Origin: Gemmatimonadota bacterium
GTDB taxonomy: Bacteria > Gemmatimonadota > Gemmatimonadetes > Gemmatimonadales > Gemmatimonadaceae
Length of the DNA: 32,575 bases
Direction: 5' to 3'
Assembly: GCA_028287285.1 (NCBI GenBank)
Contig: JAQBPY010000020.1
Span: 1 to 32,575, forward strand
Shown here: in pieces, positions 1 through 9,106 of the stretch
How the letters are laid out: every line of letters begins with the position of its first letter
Numbering within the stretch: the stretch's first letter is position 1
Translations under genes and position numbers: made by a program
The notes under the pieces: generated by a model
Databases searched by the model: none
Seen by the model: the letters and a program-made list of their open reading frames with translations, nothing else
What the model was told of the DNA's origin: nothing

Positions 1-1681
1 CAATGGCGGGTGCCAGGGCCAGCGATGCAAGGACAAACACCGCGGCGCCGGAAAGCACGATCCGGCGATGCTCCAGCGCGCCTGCCAACAGCGAATGGTA
101 CGCGCCGCGGAAGCGCTCGAACTCCGCATCGAAGCGCGCCACGAACCGGCGATACCAGCCGTCGCCACGCGGTCCCGCGCCTTCCGGCGCATGATGAGTC
201 GCCTCCGCGGGGAGCATGTAGTCGGCCATGGTGGGAACGAGCGTCCGCGACAGGAAATATGACGCGGCCATCGCGAAGATCACGGAGAGTGCGAGCGGGC
301 GAAACAGCGCCGCCGCCGGACCTTTGAGCGCGAAGATGGGCAGGAACACGATACAGATGGCCAGCGTCGACACGAAGGCCGGAATGGCGATCTGCTCCGC
401 GCCGTCGAGGATCGCTTCGCGCAACGGTTTTCCGTGCTCGAGGTTGCGATGGATGTTCTCGATGGCCACGGTCGCATCGTCCACCAGAATGCCGACGGCC
501 AGCGCCAGGCCGCCAAGCGTCATCACGTTGAGCGTTTCACCAACGGCCCACAGGGCGATGATCGACGTCAGCACACTCAGTGGAATGGACAACGCCACGA
601 TGATCGTGGAGCGCCAGCTGCCAAGGAAGACCAGGATCATCAGTGCCGTGAGCACGGCCGCGATCACACCTTCGCGCAGCACGCCCGCAATGGTCGCTCT
701 TACATAGATCGATTGGTCGCCCAGCAGCGTGAGGAGAACGTCGTTGGGCAGGCCGGCGCGGATCTGCGGCAACATCGTCTTGACCTGATCGACGACGTCG
801 AGCGTGGAGGCTTTTCCATTTTTCAGGATGGAGATGTACGTGCCGCGCCGTCCATTCTGGCGCACGATGTTCGTCTGCACGCCGCCGCCTTCGCGCACCT
901 GTGCGACATCGCCGATGGTGACCATCGCGCCGTTGACCTGCTTGAGCGGGAGGTCGGCGATCTGTCGCGCGGAATCCGGACTCGAGTTCAGGCGAACGTA
1001 ATACTCGCGTCCCCCCATCTTGGCCGTGCCCGAGGGAAGAATGACGTTCTGCGCATTCACCGCGCGGCTCACGTCGCCTGCCGAAAGCCCTTTCGCGAAC
1101 AGCGCCACCGGATCGATGTCGACGTTCACCACACGTGGCACGCCACCATACGCGGGCAATACGCTCGCGCCGCGCACCGTGCCCAGTGGAACACGGATGA
1201 AGTTCTGTCCGAGGTCGTTCAGCTCCGATTCCGTGCGCTGGGGGCTGTTCACGCCCAGCTGCAGGATGGGAACGTCCGTGGCGTTGAAGCGCACCATGAA
1301 CGGCGGCGTCATGTTGGGCGGCATGTTACGAATGATGCCCTGCGACGTTGCCGCGAGCTGCGCCATGCCGGCATTCACGTCGGCACCGGGCTGGAAGTAC
1401 ACCTTGATGATGCTCAGCCCATTCAGCGACTGCGACTCGATGTGCTCGACGTCGTTCACGTAGCTCGAGTACGCGCGCTCCGCGCTGCTCACGACGCGTT
1501 GTTCCATCTCGCGCGGCGAGAGTCCGCCATAGCTCCACAGCATCGACACGACCGGAATGTTGATCGTCGGGAAGATGTCGATGGGCATGCTGATGATCGC
1601 GACCACGCCAAAGACGAGCATGAGAATCGCGACACACACGAACGTATACGGGCGCCGGAGCGCGACATGAACGAGCCACAT
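1..1681 (-). CDS. RND efflux transporter permease, N-terminal half (cut by window edge)
   Basis: This is the inner-membrane pump of a tripartite RND exporter, which expels drugs or other toxic compounds using the proton gradient. The reading frame is open from an ATG at 1681 to the left edge, giving 560 residues; the C-terminal half lies outside. The N-terminus is a cytoplasmic stub plus TM1 followed by the family-typical MPIDIFPTINIP segment. The porter region follows. TM2 to TM6 are then visible, and TM4 has the GILVDDATVAIENIHR motif with the paired Asp residues of the proton relay. The ATG lies 4 nt after the stop of the TolC-type gene, so the two are co-transcribed. No periplasmic adaptor gene is visible between them; it may lie beyond the edge. 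Substrate class (drug versus metal) cannot be decided from this half. Confidence 0.93.
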   Translation of the reverse strand, partial: MWLVHVALRRPYTFVCVAILMLVFGVVAIISMPIDIFPTINIPVVSMLWSYGGLSPREMEQRVVSSAERAYSSYVNDVEHIESQSLNGLSIIKVYFQPGADVNAGMAQLAATSQGIIRNMPPNMTPPFMVRFNATDVPILQLGVNSPQRTESELNDLGQNFIRVPLGTVRGASVLPAYGGVPRVVNVDIDPVALFAKGLSAGDVSRAVNAQNVILPSGTAKMGGREYYVRLNSSPDSARQIADLPLKQVNGAMVTIGDVAQVREGGGVQTNIVRQNGRRGTYISILKNGKASTLDVVDQVKTMLPQIRAGLPNDVLLTLLGDQSIYVRATIAGVLREGVIAAVLTALMILVFLGSWRSTIIVALSIPLSVLTSIIALWAVGETLNVMTLGGLALAVGILVDDATVAIENIHRNLEHGKPLREAILDGAEQIAIPAFVSTLAICIVFLPIFALKGPAAALFRPLALSVIFAMAASYFLSRTLVPTMADYMLPAEATHHAPEGAGPRGDGWYRRFVARFDAEFERFRGAYHSLLAGALEHRRIVLSGAAVFVLASLALAPAI

Positions 1682-1685
1682 ACGG

Positions 1686-3050
1686 CTAGAGCGTCCTTCC
1701 TACGAGAGCTTCCAGTGTTGCGCGCGTGATCTGATAGCCGTAGCGCGCGGACACGAGACCGCGTTCGGCCTGGGTCAGGGCGAGCTCCGACGACAGTTGA
1801 TCCAACGACGTGGCGATGCCGGCACGATAGCGTTCCGTGACGACGCGAAGATCCTCCTGCGCCGCCGTCACCGCCTCATCGGCGAGCGAGATGTTCTGTT
1901 CCGCAAAGCGCAGCGCGCTCAGGAGCCTGGCACTTTCCGTCCGCACCAGACGAGTGGCGTCGAGCGCAATGACGCGCGTGACTTCGGCGGCGGACTCCGA
2001 TCGCGTAACGGCATCCTCGCGCTGGAAGCCGTTGAACAACGGAAAGCTGGTGGCGAGCGCAAGCTGCCAACCCGGCCGCACCGCGCCCACGATGGCGGAC
2101 TGCGTCGCCCAGTTGTAGCCGCCTATGACGCGGACGTCGGGGTAATATTGCGCCCTGGACGACGACGTGGCCGCGCGTGCGGCGCGCGCTGCTGCTTCCG
2201 CTGCCTGCACCGAGGGTGCCGCGTTGATGGCGAGACGCACCACCTCACTGTCGCTGAGCGCGAGCGGGCGCGGATCGAGCGATGCAGGGCGGCGGGCGCC
2301 TACGGGGCCATCCGTGCCCACGAGACGTCCCAGGGCAAATGCTGCGGCCTGGAGGGTATCGCGCGCTGCCAGGGCCTGTTGGCGGCCGCTCGTCATTTCC
2401 AGGCGGGCACGAAGCTCGTCCGACTTGGTGGCCGTCCCGGCCCTCACCCGATCCTGCGCGTACCGCACGCCACGTTCGGCCCGTGCGACGCGTGCTTCCG
2501 CGACCGCGACCAGATCCTCGCCACGCAGCGCCTCGTAGAACGCACGTTCGGCAATGAGGGTGGTCTGGTACCGCTGGGACACATCGGTCGCCACGGCGAC
2601 ATCCAGATCGGCGTGCGAGCGTGCGCGGTCGGCGCCGCGGCGGCCACCAGTGAAGAGCTCCACGGAGGAGCTCACACCGGCCGAGTAGCTGTTGGCGCCG
2701 GACGTGCCAGGCAGCGCGGTGGAAAGCACGTCGGAACGTAGTGCAGACGACGACGCCGTGAGCGAAGGAATGAAGGCGCCCTCCGCCACACGGCTCTCGC
2801 TGCGGGCGTTTCGCAGACCCGCCTCGCCACTTGCGACGCCTGGGCTGACCGCCAGCGTGCGCGCAATGACCGTGGCGAGATCGAGGACGGAATCGATGCG
2901 CACCGCGAATGCGGCATCGCCCGCCGGCTTGGCGGCGGACGTCTGCGCCGCGATGGGCGCAGCAATCAGGATGATTCCAAGAGCGACCAATCCGGCTGTC
3001 AACGCACAACGCGCTGCGGAGATCACTTGAACCCGGACCGACTCGGGCAA
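1686..3050 (-). CDS. TolC-family outer membrane efflux protein
   Basis: This 454-residue protein is the outer-membrane channel partner of the RND pump encoded directly downstream. It has an N-terminal signal peptide (hydrophobic stretch at about residues 15-35, ending in an AQT-type cleavage site). Two long helical, Ala/Arg/Glu-rich repeats follow, as in the TolC/OEP fold, with typical phrases such as ERAFYEALRGEDLVAVAEARV and ERYRAGIATSLDQLSSELAL. The start is uncertain: the frame opens with TTG at 3050 and no ATG precedes the signal peptide. A GTG eight codons in is an alternative. It is the first gene of the operon, and a tandem palindromic repeat lies about 95 bp upstream. Family assignment is secure; substrate is unknown. 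Confidence 0.9.
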   Translation of the reverse strand: MPESVRVQVISAARCALTAGLVALGIILIAAPIAAQTSAAKPAGDAAFAVRIDSVLDLATVIARTLAVSPGVASGEAGLRNARSESRVAEGAFIPSLTASSSALRSDVLSTALPGTSGANSYSAGVSSSVELFTGGRRGADRARSHADLDVAVATDVSQRYQTTLIAERAFYEALRGEDLVAVAEARVARAERGVRYAQDRVRAGTATKSDELRARLEMTSGRQQALAARDTLQAAAFALGRLVGTDGPVGARRPASLDPRPLALSDSEVVRLAINAAPSVQAAEAAARAARAATSSSRAQYYPDVRVIGGYNWATQSAIVGAVRPGWQLALATSFPLFNGFQREDAVTRSESAAEVTRVIALDATRLVRTESARLLSALRFAEQNISLADEAVTAAQEDLRVVTERYRAGIATSLDQLSSELALTQAERGLVSARYGYQITRATLEALVGRTL

Positions 3051-3142
3051 ATGGACGGACCCTCGTATTTCGTTGTCATATCAAACATTTACTCGACGTA
3101 CTGTCATTACGCGGACGGAAGCGTCGGCGCTGTAGCGTACTG

Positions 3143-3174
3143 TTCCGGAACATCATTCTTCCGGAACATCATTC
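3143..3174. repeat. Perfect 16-bp tandem repeat containing TTCCGGAA palindromes
   Basis: The 16-mer TTCCGGAACATCATTC occurs twice back to back with no mismatch. Each copy begins with the 8-bp palindrome TTCCGGAA. The pair lies in the 212-bp spacer between the divergent TolC/RND operon and tRNA-Lys. Two palindromic half-turn sites spaced 16 bp apart could be an operator for the efflux operon, but this is an inference from position only. A simple tandem duplication with no function is equally possible. Confidence 0.6.
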
Positions 3175-3212
3175 TATGGCATTCGTCGGTCGCGTGCGAT
3201 TCGGAGATCGTT

Positions 3213-3218
3213 TATCTT
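3213..3218 (+). promoter_or_regulatory. Possible -10 box for tRNA-Lys
   Basis: TATCTT lies 45 bp before the mature tRNA start, and with the following TG it also fits the Bacteroidetes-like TAnnTTTG form. No convincing -35 box is visible at the expected distance, so the call is weak. The same hexamer occurs just before lon. Confidence 0.25.
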
Positions 3219-3262
3219 TGAGCCACGCAGGAAACGGCGCGCTCTTGTCGAGCCCGCTGGCC

Positions 3263-3335
3263 GCTCGGATAGCTCAGTTGGTAGAGCAGGAGCCTTTTAA
3301 GCTTCAGGTCGTGGGTTCGAAACCCACTCCGGGCA
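3263..3335 (+). tRNA. tRNA-Lys (anticodon UUU)
   Basis: A 73-nt cloverleaf folds completely. The acceptor stem GCTCGGA pairs with TCCGGGC (one G-U pair), with discriminator A. The D arm is GCTC/GAGC. The anticodon stem GGAGC/GCTTC closes the loop CTTTTAA, with anticodon TTT. The T arm is GTGGG/CCCAC with loop TTCGAAA. CCA is not encoded. It is a single tRNA, followed 15 bp later by a strong terminator hairpin. Confidence 0.97.
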
Positions 3336-3350
3336 TTTTGCCGGGAAAAG

Positions 3351-3386
3351 AAAGCGGGGGGCGTCGTTAGACGCCCCCCGCTTTTT
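3351..3386. terminator. Bidirectional rho-independent terminator
   Basis: A perfect 15-bp stem (3351-3365 with 3370-3384, including the 6-G/6-C run) closes a GTTA loop. It is flanked by A residues on the left and T residues on the right, so it works as an intrinsic terminator in both directions. It serves tRNA-Lys on the plus strand and the converging SusC/SusD operon on the minus strand. Confidence 0.92.
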
Positions 3387-3402
3387 CGTGCGCTGCATTG
3401 TA

Positions 3403-4800
3403 CTACGCGTTCTTGTCGAGGCAGCCGTGGAAGTTCGGGTTCGCGGCCTCGGCATCCGGCACCGGGAAAGCGACGTTCGTTCCATACGTGCCTGCCTTGT
3501 AGTACTGGCCGCTGGGGAAGACCTTGTCCTGCGTGCGGCCATACTGGCGGACCAGACGACGAAGGTCGCTGAGACGCTCGCCACGTCCGAACTGCCAGAA
3601 GGCCTTCTCGCGGAAGAAGAGATCGATCGCCGCGTCCTTCGTGGCCGGTGCCGTCAGGGCCGGCATGGCTGCGTAGACCACCTTGCCAATGGTGATGCCA
3701 GGCGTGCGCAACGCATTGAGAATCGTGGTCATGCCGGGATAGTCAGACGCCTGCAGCTTTGCTTCCGCCTCGATGAGGCGGGCATCGATGCCGTTGACCA
3801 GCGCGACCGGCTCTTCACGACCGTAGTTGAGGAACTCGACCAGCGGCGTGAGGTTGTCGAATGACTTTGCCGAGGACTTCGGCGTCGTCACTTTGACGCG
3901 CGTATCGCCGACCGAGGCAAACGGCAGGGAGTTTCCAACCAGGCCGCCCGAGTCCACGCTGTCACCGACGGCATAGCGCTTGGAGCCCGCCGCCGTTGCC
4001 ATCTGCCACCACTCGTTGCTCTGCGTCGGCTGCGAGTAGGTGATCAAATACGCATACGTCGTCGGAACTGAAGCGACGGTCGTCGCAGCCGCTGCAAACT
4101 GACCGAGGTTGACCTGCGCACGCGCCTTGGCAACCAGCAGCGCGTTCTTGATGTTCACGGCGGCGGCATCCGCTGTCTTCACGTACGTCGTTCCGCTGTC
4201 GTAGCGGGCGACGGCAAGGGCGAAGATCGCCGCGTTGGTGAGAGGCTCCGTGTACTGCGGAATGCCCTCGACCGTCTGGCCGAGGGGAATTCCGTTGCAG
4301 AAGTCTTGCGCGAGCGTGGCCTCGAAGAAACCGACTTCGAGGAACATCTCACCAATCTTCGTTCCCGAATCCGGCGCGAACGAGATGAGCGAGTTGATCG
4401 CGGTGCGGGCAAAACCGCGCGACTGCTGCAGCGCGTTGTACTGCGGAAGCAGCGTGACGTCGAAGGACTGCGTCGCGCGCTGGTCGGCGTCGATTCTCTG
4501 GGAGAACGTGTCGCCCGCCTTGAACTCGTCGGTCATGAGACCGGCAAAGTTCCAGATGCGCTCCGTGTTCTGGTCACCGCCATTGAGACTCGTGCGGAAG
4601 CGGCCAAGTGCACCCGTGTAGAGGCCCAGTGCGCCGGTGGAGCTGGCGACCGCTTCCGGAACGATGATCTGCGGCTGCTGCTGCTCGAGCAGGCTGTCCT
4701 GCACGCCGCACGCGCTCATGGCGATCAAGCCGCCAAGGCCGAGTGCGACAGTGCCCAAAGAGGTCGCCCGTCGAAAACGATTTGCTACTGCCTTCTTCAT
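3403..4800 (-). CDS. SusD/RagB-like outer membrane lipoprotein
   Basis: This 465-residue protein is the surface substrate-binding partner of the SusC-like transporter encoded 23 nt upstream. SusD-type proteins form a lid over the SusC barrel and capture a nutrient for TonB-driven import. A lipoprotein signal is visible, with a basic N-terminus, a hydrophobic core and the lipobox MSAC at about residues 28-31. The rest is helical and TPR-like. The C-terminal part has the FFREKAFWQFGRGERLSDLRR phrase typical of SusD/RagB members (FWAEGRRLxDLRR-like). An SD-like GAGGA lies before the ATG. No degradative enzyme is linked to the pair, so the substrate is unknown. Confidence 0.88.
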   Translation of the reverse strand: MKKAVANRFRRATSLGTVALGLGGLIAMSACGVQDSLLEQQQPQIIVPEAVASSTGALGLYTGALGRFRTSLNGGDQNTERIWNFAGLMTDEFKAGDTFSQRIDADQRATQSFDVTLLPQYNALQQSRGFARTAINSLISFAPDSGTKIGEMFLEVGFFEATLAQDFCNGIPLGQTVEGIPQYTEPLTNAAIFALAVARYDSGTTYVKTADAAAVNIKNALLVAKARAQVNLGQFAAAATTVASVPTTYAYLITYSQPTQSNEWWQMATAAGSKRYAVGDSVDSGGLVGNSLPFASVGDTRVKVTTPKSSAKSFDNLTPLVEFLNYGREEPVALVNGIDARLIEAEAKLQASDYPGMTTILNALRTPGITIGKVVYAAMPALTAPATKDAAIDLFFREKAFWQFGRGERLSDLRRLVRQYGRTQDKVFPSGQYYKAGTYGTNVAFPVPDAEAANPNFHGCLDKNA

Positions 4801-4823
4801 ATATATCGTCCTCAGTGGGGATC

Positions 4824-7800
4824 TTAGTAGTGAAGATTCAGGCGTACCGAGAAGTAGCTCGGTGGCGCTGGCGTGGAGAAATCGGTCTGGACGCTGTTTA
4901 CTGCGGTGTTGCCGCTCTGGTAGTTGGACTCCGGATCGGTTCCCTTGTAGTGCGTCCAGACATGCAGGTTGCGCGCGGTGAACGTGAGGGACGCATCACG
5001 TGCCCTCATGCGTGTTGCCAGACCGTCGGGCACCGTCAGCGTGGCGCCGACTTCGCGCAGGCGCCAGAACTGGCCATTCTCCCAGAAGCCGGCGGTGGTG
5101 GTCGCCGACTGCGTGGTTGGATTCACGTAGCGCTGCGCAACGGACCGCGCCTGATCCTCGAGCGGCGCGTTCTTGTTGGTCTCGTCGTAGCAGGTGGTCG
5201 TGTTCAGGCAGTAGAACTGCGTCGTCTGGTTCAGGAGGCTGAAGCCGCCCTTGTAGTCGAGCAGTGCGCTCAGGTGCAGCTTGCGGTTGAACAGGTCGAA
5301 GCCGTTCTGGATCGTGACGACGTCACGCGGGACGGAATAGCCGTTGAAGACGAAGTCCTTGGCGACGATGACTTCGGACGCCTCGATGATGCCGTTGTTG
5401 TTGGCATCGGAGTACGTGAACGGGCGGACGTACACGCCACGAATCGGGAAGCCGACCGAGTCACGCGTTGCACCCGTGCCGACCGTTGGATTCGGCTTGC
5501 CGTTCGCGTCAAAGCCGAGGGACTCGACCTTGTTCGTGTTGTGCGAGCCGCCAATCGTCATGTCCCAACCGAAGTTGCGACGATCGAGGAGCGTCAGGGT
5601 GAGCGTTGCTTCATGTCCGGTGTTGCGGATCGAGCCGTAGTTCTGCGTCTTCGTCAGCTGCGAAGCACCCGCGGACGCCGCGATGGGCACGTCGATGAGT
5701 GCGTCGCTCGTGACGTTGTTGTAGTACGTGTACTCGAGCGACAAGCGGCTGCTGAACAGACGGGTGTCGAAGCCGACTTCCTTTTCCTTCGAGCGCTCGG
5801 GCTTGAGGTTCGGGTTGCCCAGCGCTGCCTGGATAAGGCCCGGGGAATCCGTTCCGTTGGTTGCGCCCGCCGGGGCGATGTTGACGGTGGATGCATTGAA
5901 CGTCTGAAGCGCGGTGATGGAGCCAGGCTGCACGCCGGACTCTCCATAGGAGCCGCGGACGCGGAACTGGTTCAACCAGTTGTACTTCGGGAACATGGGC
6001 TCGTCGGAGAGCAGGTACGACAAGCTGGCCTTTGGATACAGGATGCTCTTGAACTTCGTGCCAAACGCGCTGTTCTGGTCCGAGCGGGCCGCGAGCGTAA
6101 GGAACAACCGGTCGTTGAACGACGCCTGCTCCTGCACGTAGTAGCCGAGCGTCTTGGACGCGCGTGGCAGCTGGTTGCTGACGCTGCCGAACACTGCTGT
6201 CTGGCCGGTGTTCTGGGCGCCTGGCGGCAGGCCCGTACCGCCGGCGGCGGTGTTCTCGGTTTCGGTGTTCGTGTAGTCTGCGCCAACGGACGTGGCAAGG
6301 TTCAGGTTCGACTTCGCCTGCCACCGCGCCGTTCCGAGCAGCTTGCCGGAGAGGTTGCGATCTTCGGACCGCGTGTCGTACGCATACCCGGCGCGCGTCG
6401 TACCCGATGCCGGGCACTCGGCGAAGCGGCAGAGCTGGTAGACGTCGCGCTGGGCCTGATCCATACCAATGGTGGCATCCGTCTGGAGCCACGCGAGCGG
6501 GCGCCACGTGGCGTTCGCCGAGCTGATCAGGCGATCAACACGTGAGTCGCCGTACACCTGGAACAGATTGGCCGGGGAGAACTGCACGTACCCACCGAGG
6601 AGCTCACTCAGTCCGCCCTTGTTGGTGTAGCCGAGGCAGGCCGTGGGAGTAACCTGACAGGATGCCGTGGCCTTGAAGCCCGGGTTGTTCAGGCCTTGAT
6701 ACAGATAGCTGAACGTGTTGTTGTCGACCTGCGGCAGGCGCTGGTCGGTGTTGGTGTAGCCCACGTTGATCGTGAGGTCGAGCTTCGGGTTGATGGCCGC
6801 CGAAATATTCGTGCGGAACGAGTTCCGACGGAAATACTCGGGGTGAACCCACTCGTCGCGGAGCTTGTTGCCCGTGCTCGTCAGGTAGTCCTGGCTGTAC
6901 TGCGGCATCGCGAGCGGACCCTGCTCCTTCTCATAGTCGCCGCTCACGAAATAGCGAACCGTCTCGGTGCCGCCGTTGACCTGCGCGCCGCCGTTCTGGT
7001 TGAAGCCGTTCGTGATGGGCGAAACGTCCTTGTCGGCGAACAGGTTGTACGAGGTGGTGCTGTCCGCGATGCAAGCGCCCGACGCGATGGTGACGAGAAT
7101 GCAGCGGGTGACCGCGCCGGCTGCATTGTGTCCGAAAATCGCGTACTGCGTGGGATAGTTGTTACGATCCTGCACGCTGCCCGTCCCGGCATGTATCGTC
7201 CAGCGGGCCGGACCAGCCGTTCCCTTCTTGGTCGTGATCACGATGACGCCATTCGCCGCGTCCGTTCCATAGAGCGTGGCGGCCGAGGGGCCCTTCACGA
7301 TCTCGATGTCCGCGATTTCTTCGGGGTTGAGCACGTTGAGCATGCTCGTGGACGTGCCGCCCGTTCCCAGTCCGAGTGCGCTGGAGTTCATGCGGACACC
7401 GTCAATGACGTAGATCGGGTCGTTGCTGAGTGACACCGACTTGATGCCGCGGATACGAATGGACGGTGCGGAACCGGTCATGTTGCCGGGCAGCACGACG
7501 ACACCAGGCGCCTTCGCGACGAGGAGGTCGGACAGATTGTTGATTGGTGCCTGTTCGACCTTCTGGCTGATGTCGCCGAGGGTCGTGACGGAGTTGCCGA
7601 GCTCGACCTTGCGCTGCTGGCCGGTGGCGGTCGTTACGACTTCGGTGAGCTTGACGACTGACGCCGCCAGCGAGAAGTCGACCGTAGGCGTACCGCCTGC
7701 CGTGACCGTGACGGGCTTCTTTTGTTCCTGAAACCCGACGCGGAGCACGCGAATCTCGTACTGGCCCGGATTGGTGCGAAGCGAGTAGCGACCGTCCTGG

Positions 7801-7997
7801 TTGGTCGCGATGGCCGCGCTGGTCCCGATGAGAAACACGCGTGCTTCGGCAATGGGCTGGCCGGTGGCAGCGGCCGTGATGCGGCCACTGATGGTGGCTT
7901 GCTGCGCTGAGGCAATTGCCGGCACGCAGACGCCGGCGAGTAGCAACGCTACCAGCCGGAGTTGCGTGCGAACATTGCCCGGTCGAAACGATGACAT
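4824..7997 (-). CDS. SusC/RagA-family TonB-dependent outer membrane transporter
   Basis: A 1057-residue TonB-linked barrel that imports a nutrient across the outer membrane together with the SusD-like lipoprotein. The signal peptide ends near AIASAQQ at residues 28-33. A carboxypeptidase-regulatory-like beta domain follows at about 34-115 (ISGRITAAATGQPIAEARVF). The plug domain lies at about 130-245, with the SusC-type PSIRIRG and DPIYVIDGVRM motifs. The rest is a beta barrel ending in SVRLNLHY, with a terminal aromatic residue. An AAGGAG ribosome site sits 12 nt before the ATG. The gene is first in a two-gene operon, and the 218-bp upstream spacer probably holds its promoter. The substrate cannot be read from the sequence. 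Confidence 0.94.
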   Translation of the reverse strand: MSSFRPGNVRTQLRLVALLLAGVCVPAIASAQQATISGRITAAATGQPIAEARVFLIGTSAAIATNQDGRYSLRTNPGQYEIRVLRVGFQEQKKPVTVTAGGTPTVDFSLAASVVKLTEVVTTATGQQRKVELGNSVTTLGDISQKVEQAPINNLSDLLVAKAPGVVVLPGNMTGSAPSIRIRGIKSVSLSNDPIYVIDGVRMNSSALGLGTGGTSTSMLNVLNPEEIADIEIVKGPSAATLYGTDAANGVIVITTKKGTAGPARWTIHAGTGSVQDRNNYPTQYAIFGHNAAGAVTRCILVTIASGACIADSTTSYNLFADKDVSPITNGFNQNGGAQVNGGTETVRYFVSGDYEKEQGPLAMPQYSQDYLTSTGNKLRDEWVHPEYFRRNSFRTNISAAINPKLDLTINVGYTNTDQRLPQVDNNTFSYLYQGLNNPGFKATASCQVTPTACLGYTNKGGLSELLGGYVQFSPANLFQVYGDSRVDRLISSANATWRPLAWLQTDATIGMDQAQRDVYQLCRFAECPASGTTRAGYAYDTRSEDRNLSGKLLGTARWQAKSNLNLATSVGADYTNTETENTAAGGTGLPPGAQNTGQTAVFGSVSNQLPRASKTLGYYVQEQASFNDRLFLTLAARSDQNSAFGTKFKSILYPKASLSYLLSDEPMFPKYNWLNQFRVRGSYGESGVQPGSITALQTFNASTVNIAPAGATNGTDSPGLIQAALGNPNLKPERSKEKEVGFDTRLFSSRLSLEYTYYNNVTSDALIDVPIAASAGASQLTKTQNYGSIRNTGHEATLTLTLLDRRNFGWDMTIGGSHNTNKVESLGFDANGKPNPTVGTGATRDSVGFPIRGVYVRPFTYSDANNNGIIEASEVIVAKDFVFNGYSVPRDVVTIQNGFDLFNRKLHLSALLDYKGGFSLLNQTTQFYCLNTTTCYDETNKNAPLEDQARSVAQRYVNPTTQSATTTAGFWENGQFWRLREVGATLTVPDGLATRMRARDASLTFTARNLHVWTHYKGTDPESNYQSGNTAVNSVQTDFSTPAPPSYFSVRLNLHY

Positions 7998-8215
7998 AAG
8001 TCCTTACTCCTTGGGAGAGTGTCCGGATACTGCTGGATTTTGCTGCGATTCGCGATGTGGGCAACCGTCTGGGTGGGATTGGTGCCCAACTACTGCCTGC
8101 GCTATGCACGTTATTGAGCGCCCGATAATATCGACCCAACAATGCCCTCGCACGTCACACTGTGCAAGGCATTTTTTTGGTACGAATGCAACTATTCCGG
8201 GGATAAGTAGCCCGA

Positions 8216-9067
8216 TTAGCGGCACGACTGCGGTTTCGCGAGCCATTCACCGCCATCGACGACCATGATCGCACCGGTAATCCAGGCGCCGGCGGGCGAG
8301 GCCAGGAAAGCCACCATGTTCGCGATGTCCGCGGGGGAACCCCACCGCTGGAGCGGAATCATCTTCTGGGCGTAGCTCTCCATGGCCTTTTCCACCGCAA
8401 AGACATCGGGCACTCCATCGGCCGACGGAGGCGGCGTAAACGCCTTGCGCACGCCTTCGGTCGGAACAGGCCCCGGGGCAACGGCATTCATCCGCACCTT
8501 GTCCCGGGCCCACTCGAGGGCGAGGGTCCTCGTGATCGCGTCAATGCCGGCTTTGGCCGCGGTGGCGTGGGCCATGAGCGGCCAGCCCCGGTAATGGAGG
8601 GTCATCGAGATGTTCACGATGGATCCGCCTCCCTGTGCACGCATCACGGGCAGCACGGCCTGGGCACAGAAGAAGGTGCCATACAGATCGATCTCGAGGA
8701 CGCTCTTCCACGCGTTCGCGGAGAGTGACTCGGAGGGTGCGTAAAAATTTCCGGCCGCGTTGTTCACCAGCAGATCGATGCGGCCGTGCGTGTGGGCGAC
8801 GTCGGCCACCATTTGTTTGACGAGCTCCTGCTCGCGGACGTCGACGGCAATGCCGCTCGCCTTTCCGCCGGCGGCACGGATTTCCTCGGCGGCTGTTTCC
8901 ACCCGTTCGATCTTGCGGCTCGCGAGCACGACGTGCGCGCCCAGTGCGGCCAGCAGATCGGCGATGCCGCGTCCGATGCCGCTGCCGCCGCCAGTGATCA
9001 GGGCGACCTGGCCGTCAAAGAGGCCCGGGAGGAATACCGAGGGAGCTGGCGGCATGGGGCGGATCAC
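8216..9067 (-). CDS. Short-chain dehydrogenase, 2,4-dienoyl-CoA reductase-like
   Basis: A 283-residue NAD(P)-dependent SDR with the TGGGSGIG cofactor motif near residue 25 and the NNAAG motif near residue 105. The usual catalytic YxxxK is absent: the corresponding stretch reads HATAAKAG, so Lys is kept but Tyr is Ala. The surroundings (TLHYRG, then HATAAKAGIDAITR, then VAPGPVPTEG) resemble 2,4-dienoyl-CoA reductases of the DECR2 type. That family has HAGSAKA here and uses a displaced catalytic layout, which suggests a role in beta-oxidation of unsaturated fatty acids. The frame opens with GTG at 9067; an ATG at 9055 is the more conservative start. It lies 39 nt after rnhB and may be the last gene of that operon. 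Confidence 0.85.
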   Translation of the reverse strand: MIRPMPPAPSVFLPGLFDGQVALITGGGSGIGRGIADLLAALGAHVVLASRKIERVETAAEEIRAAGGKASGIAVDVREQELVKQMVADVAHTHGRIDLLVNNAAGNFYAPSESLSANAWKSVLEIDLYGTFFCAQAVLPVMRAQGGGSIVNISMTLHYRGWPLMAHATAAKAGIDAITRTLALEWARDKVRMNAVAPGPVPTEGVRKAFTPPPSADGVPDVFAVEKAMESYAQKMIPLQRWGSPADIANMVAFLASPAGAWITGAIMVVDGGEWLAKPQSCR

Positions 9068-9106
9068 GGTTAAGAGATGTGCCTGGTGCTGGTACTTCTA
9101 TGGGAG

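Noticed and set aside
434..1729. Long open plus-strand frame opposite the RND gene
   Set aside because: It is antisense to a clear RND permease and its translation is His/Arg-rich with no domain; it is a product of high GC third positions.
4743..6545. 600-codon plus-strand frame opposite the SusC-like gene
   Set aside because: Low-complexity Arg/Val/Glu translation antisense to an unmistakable TonB-dependent receptor.
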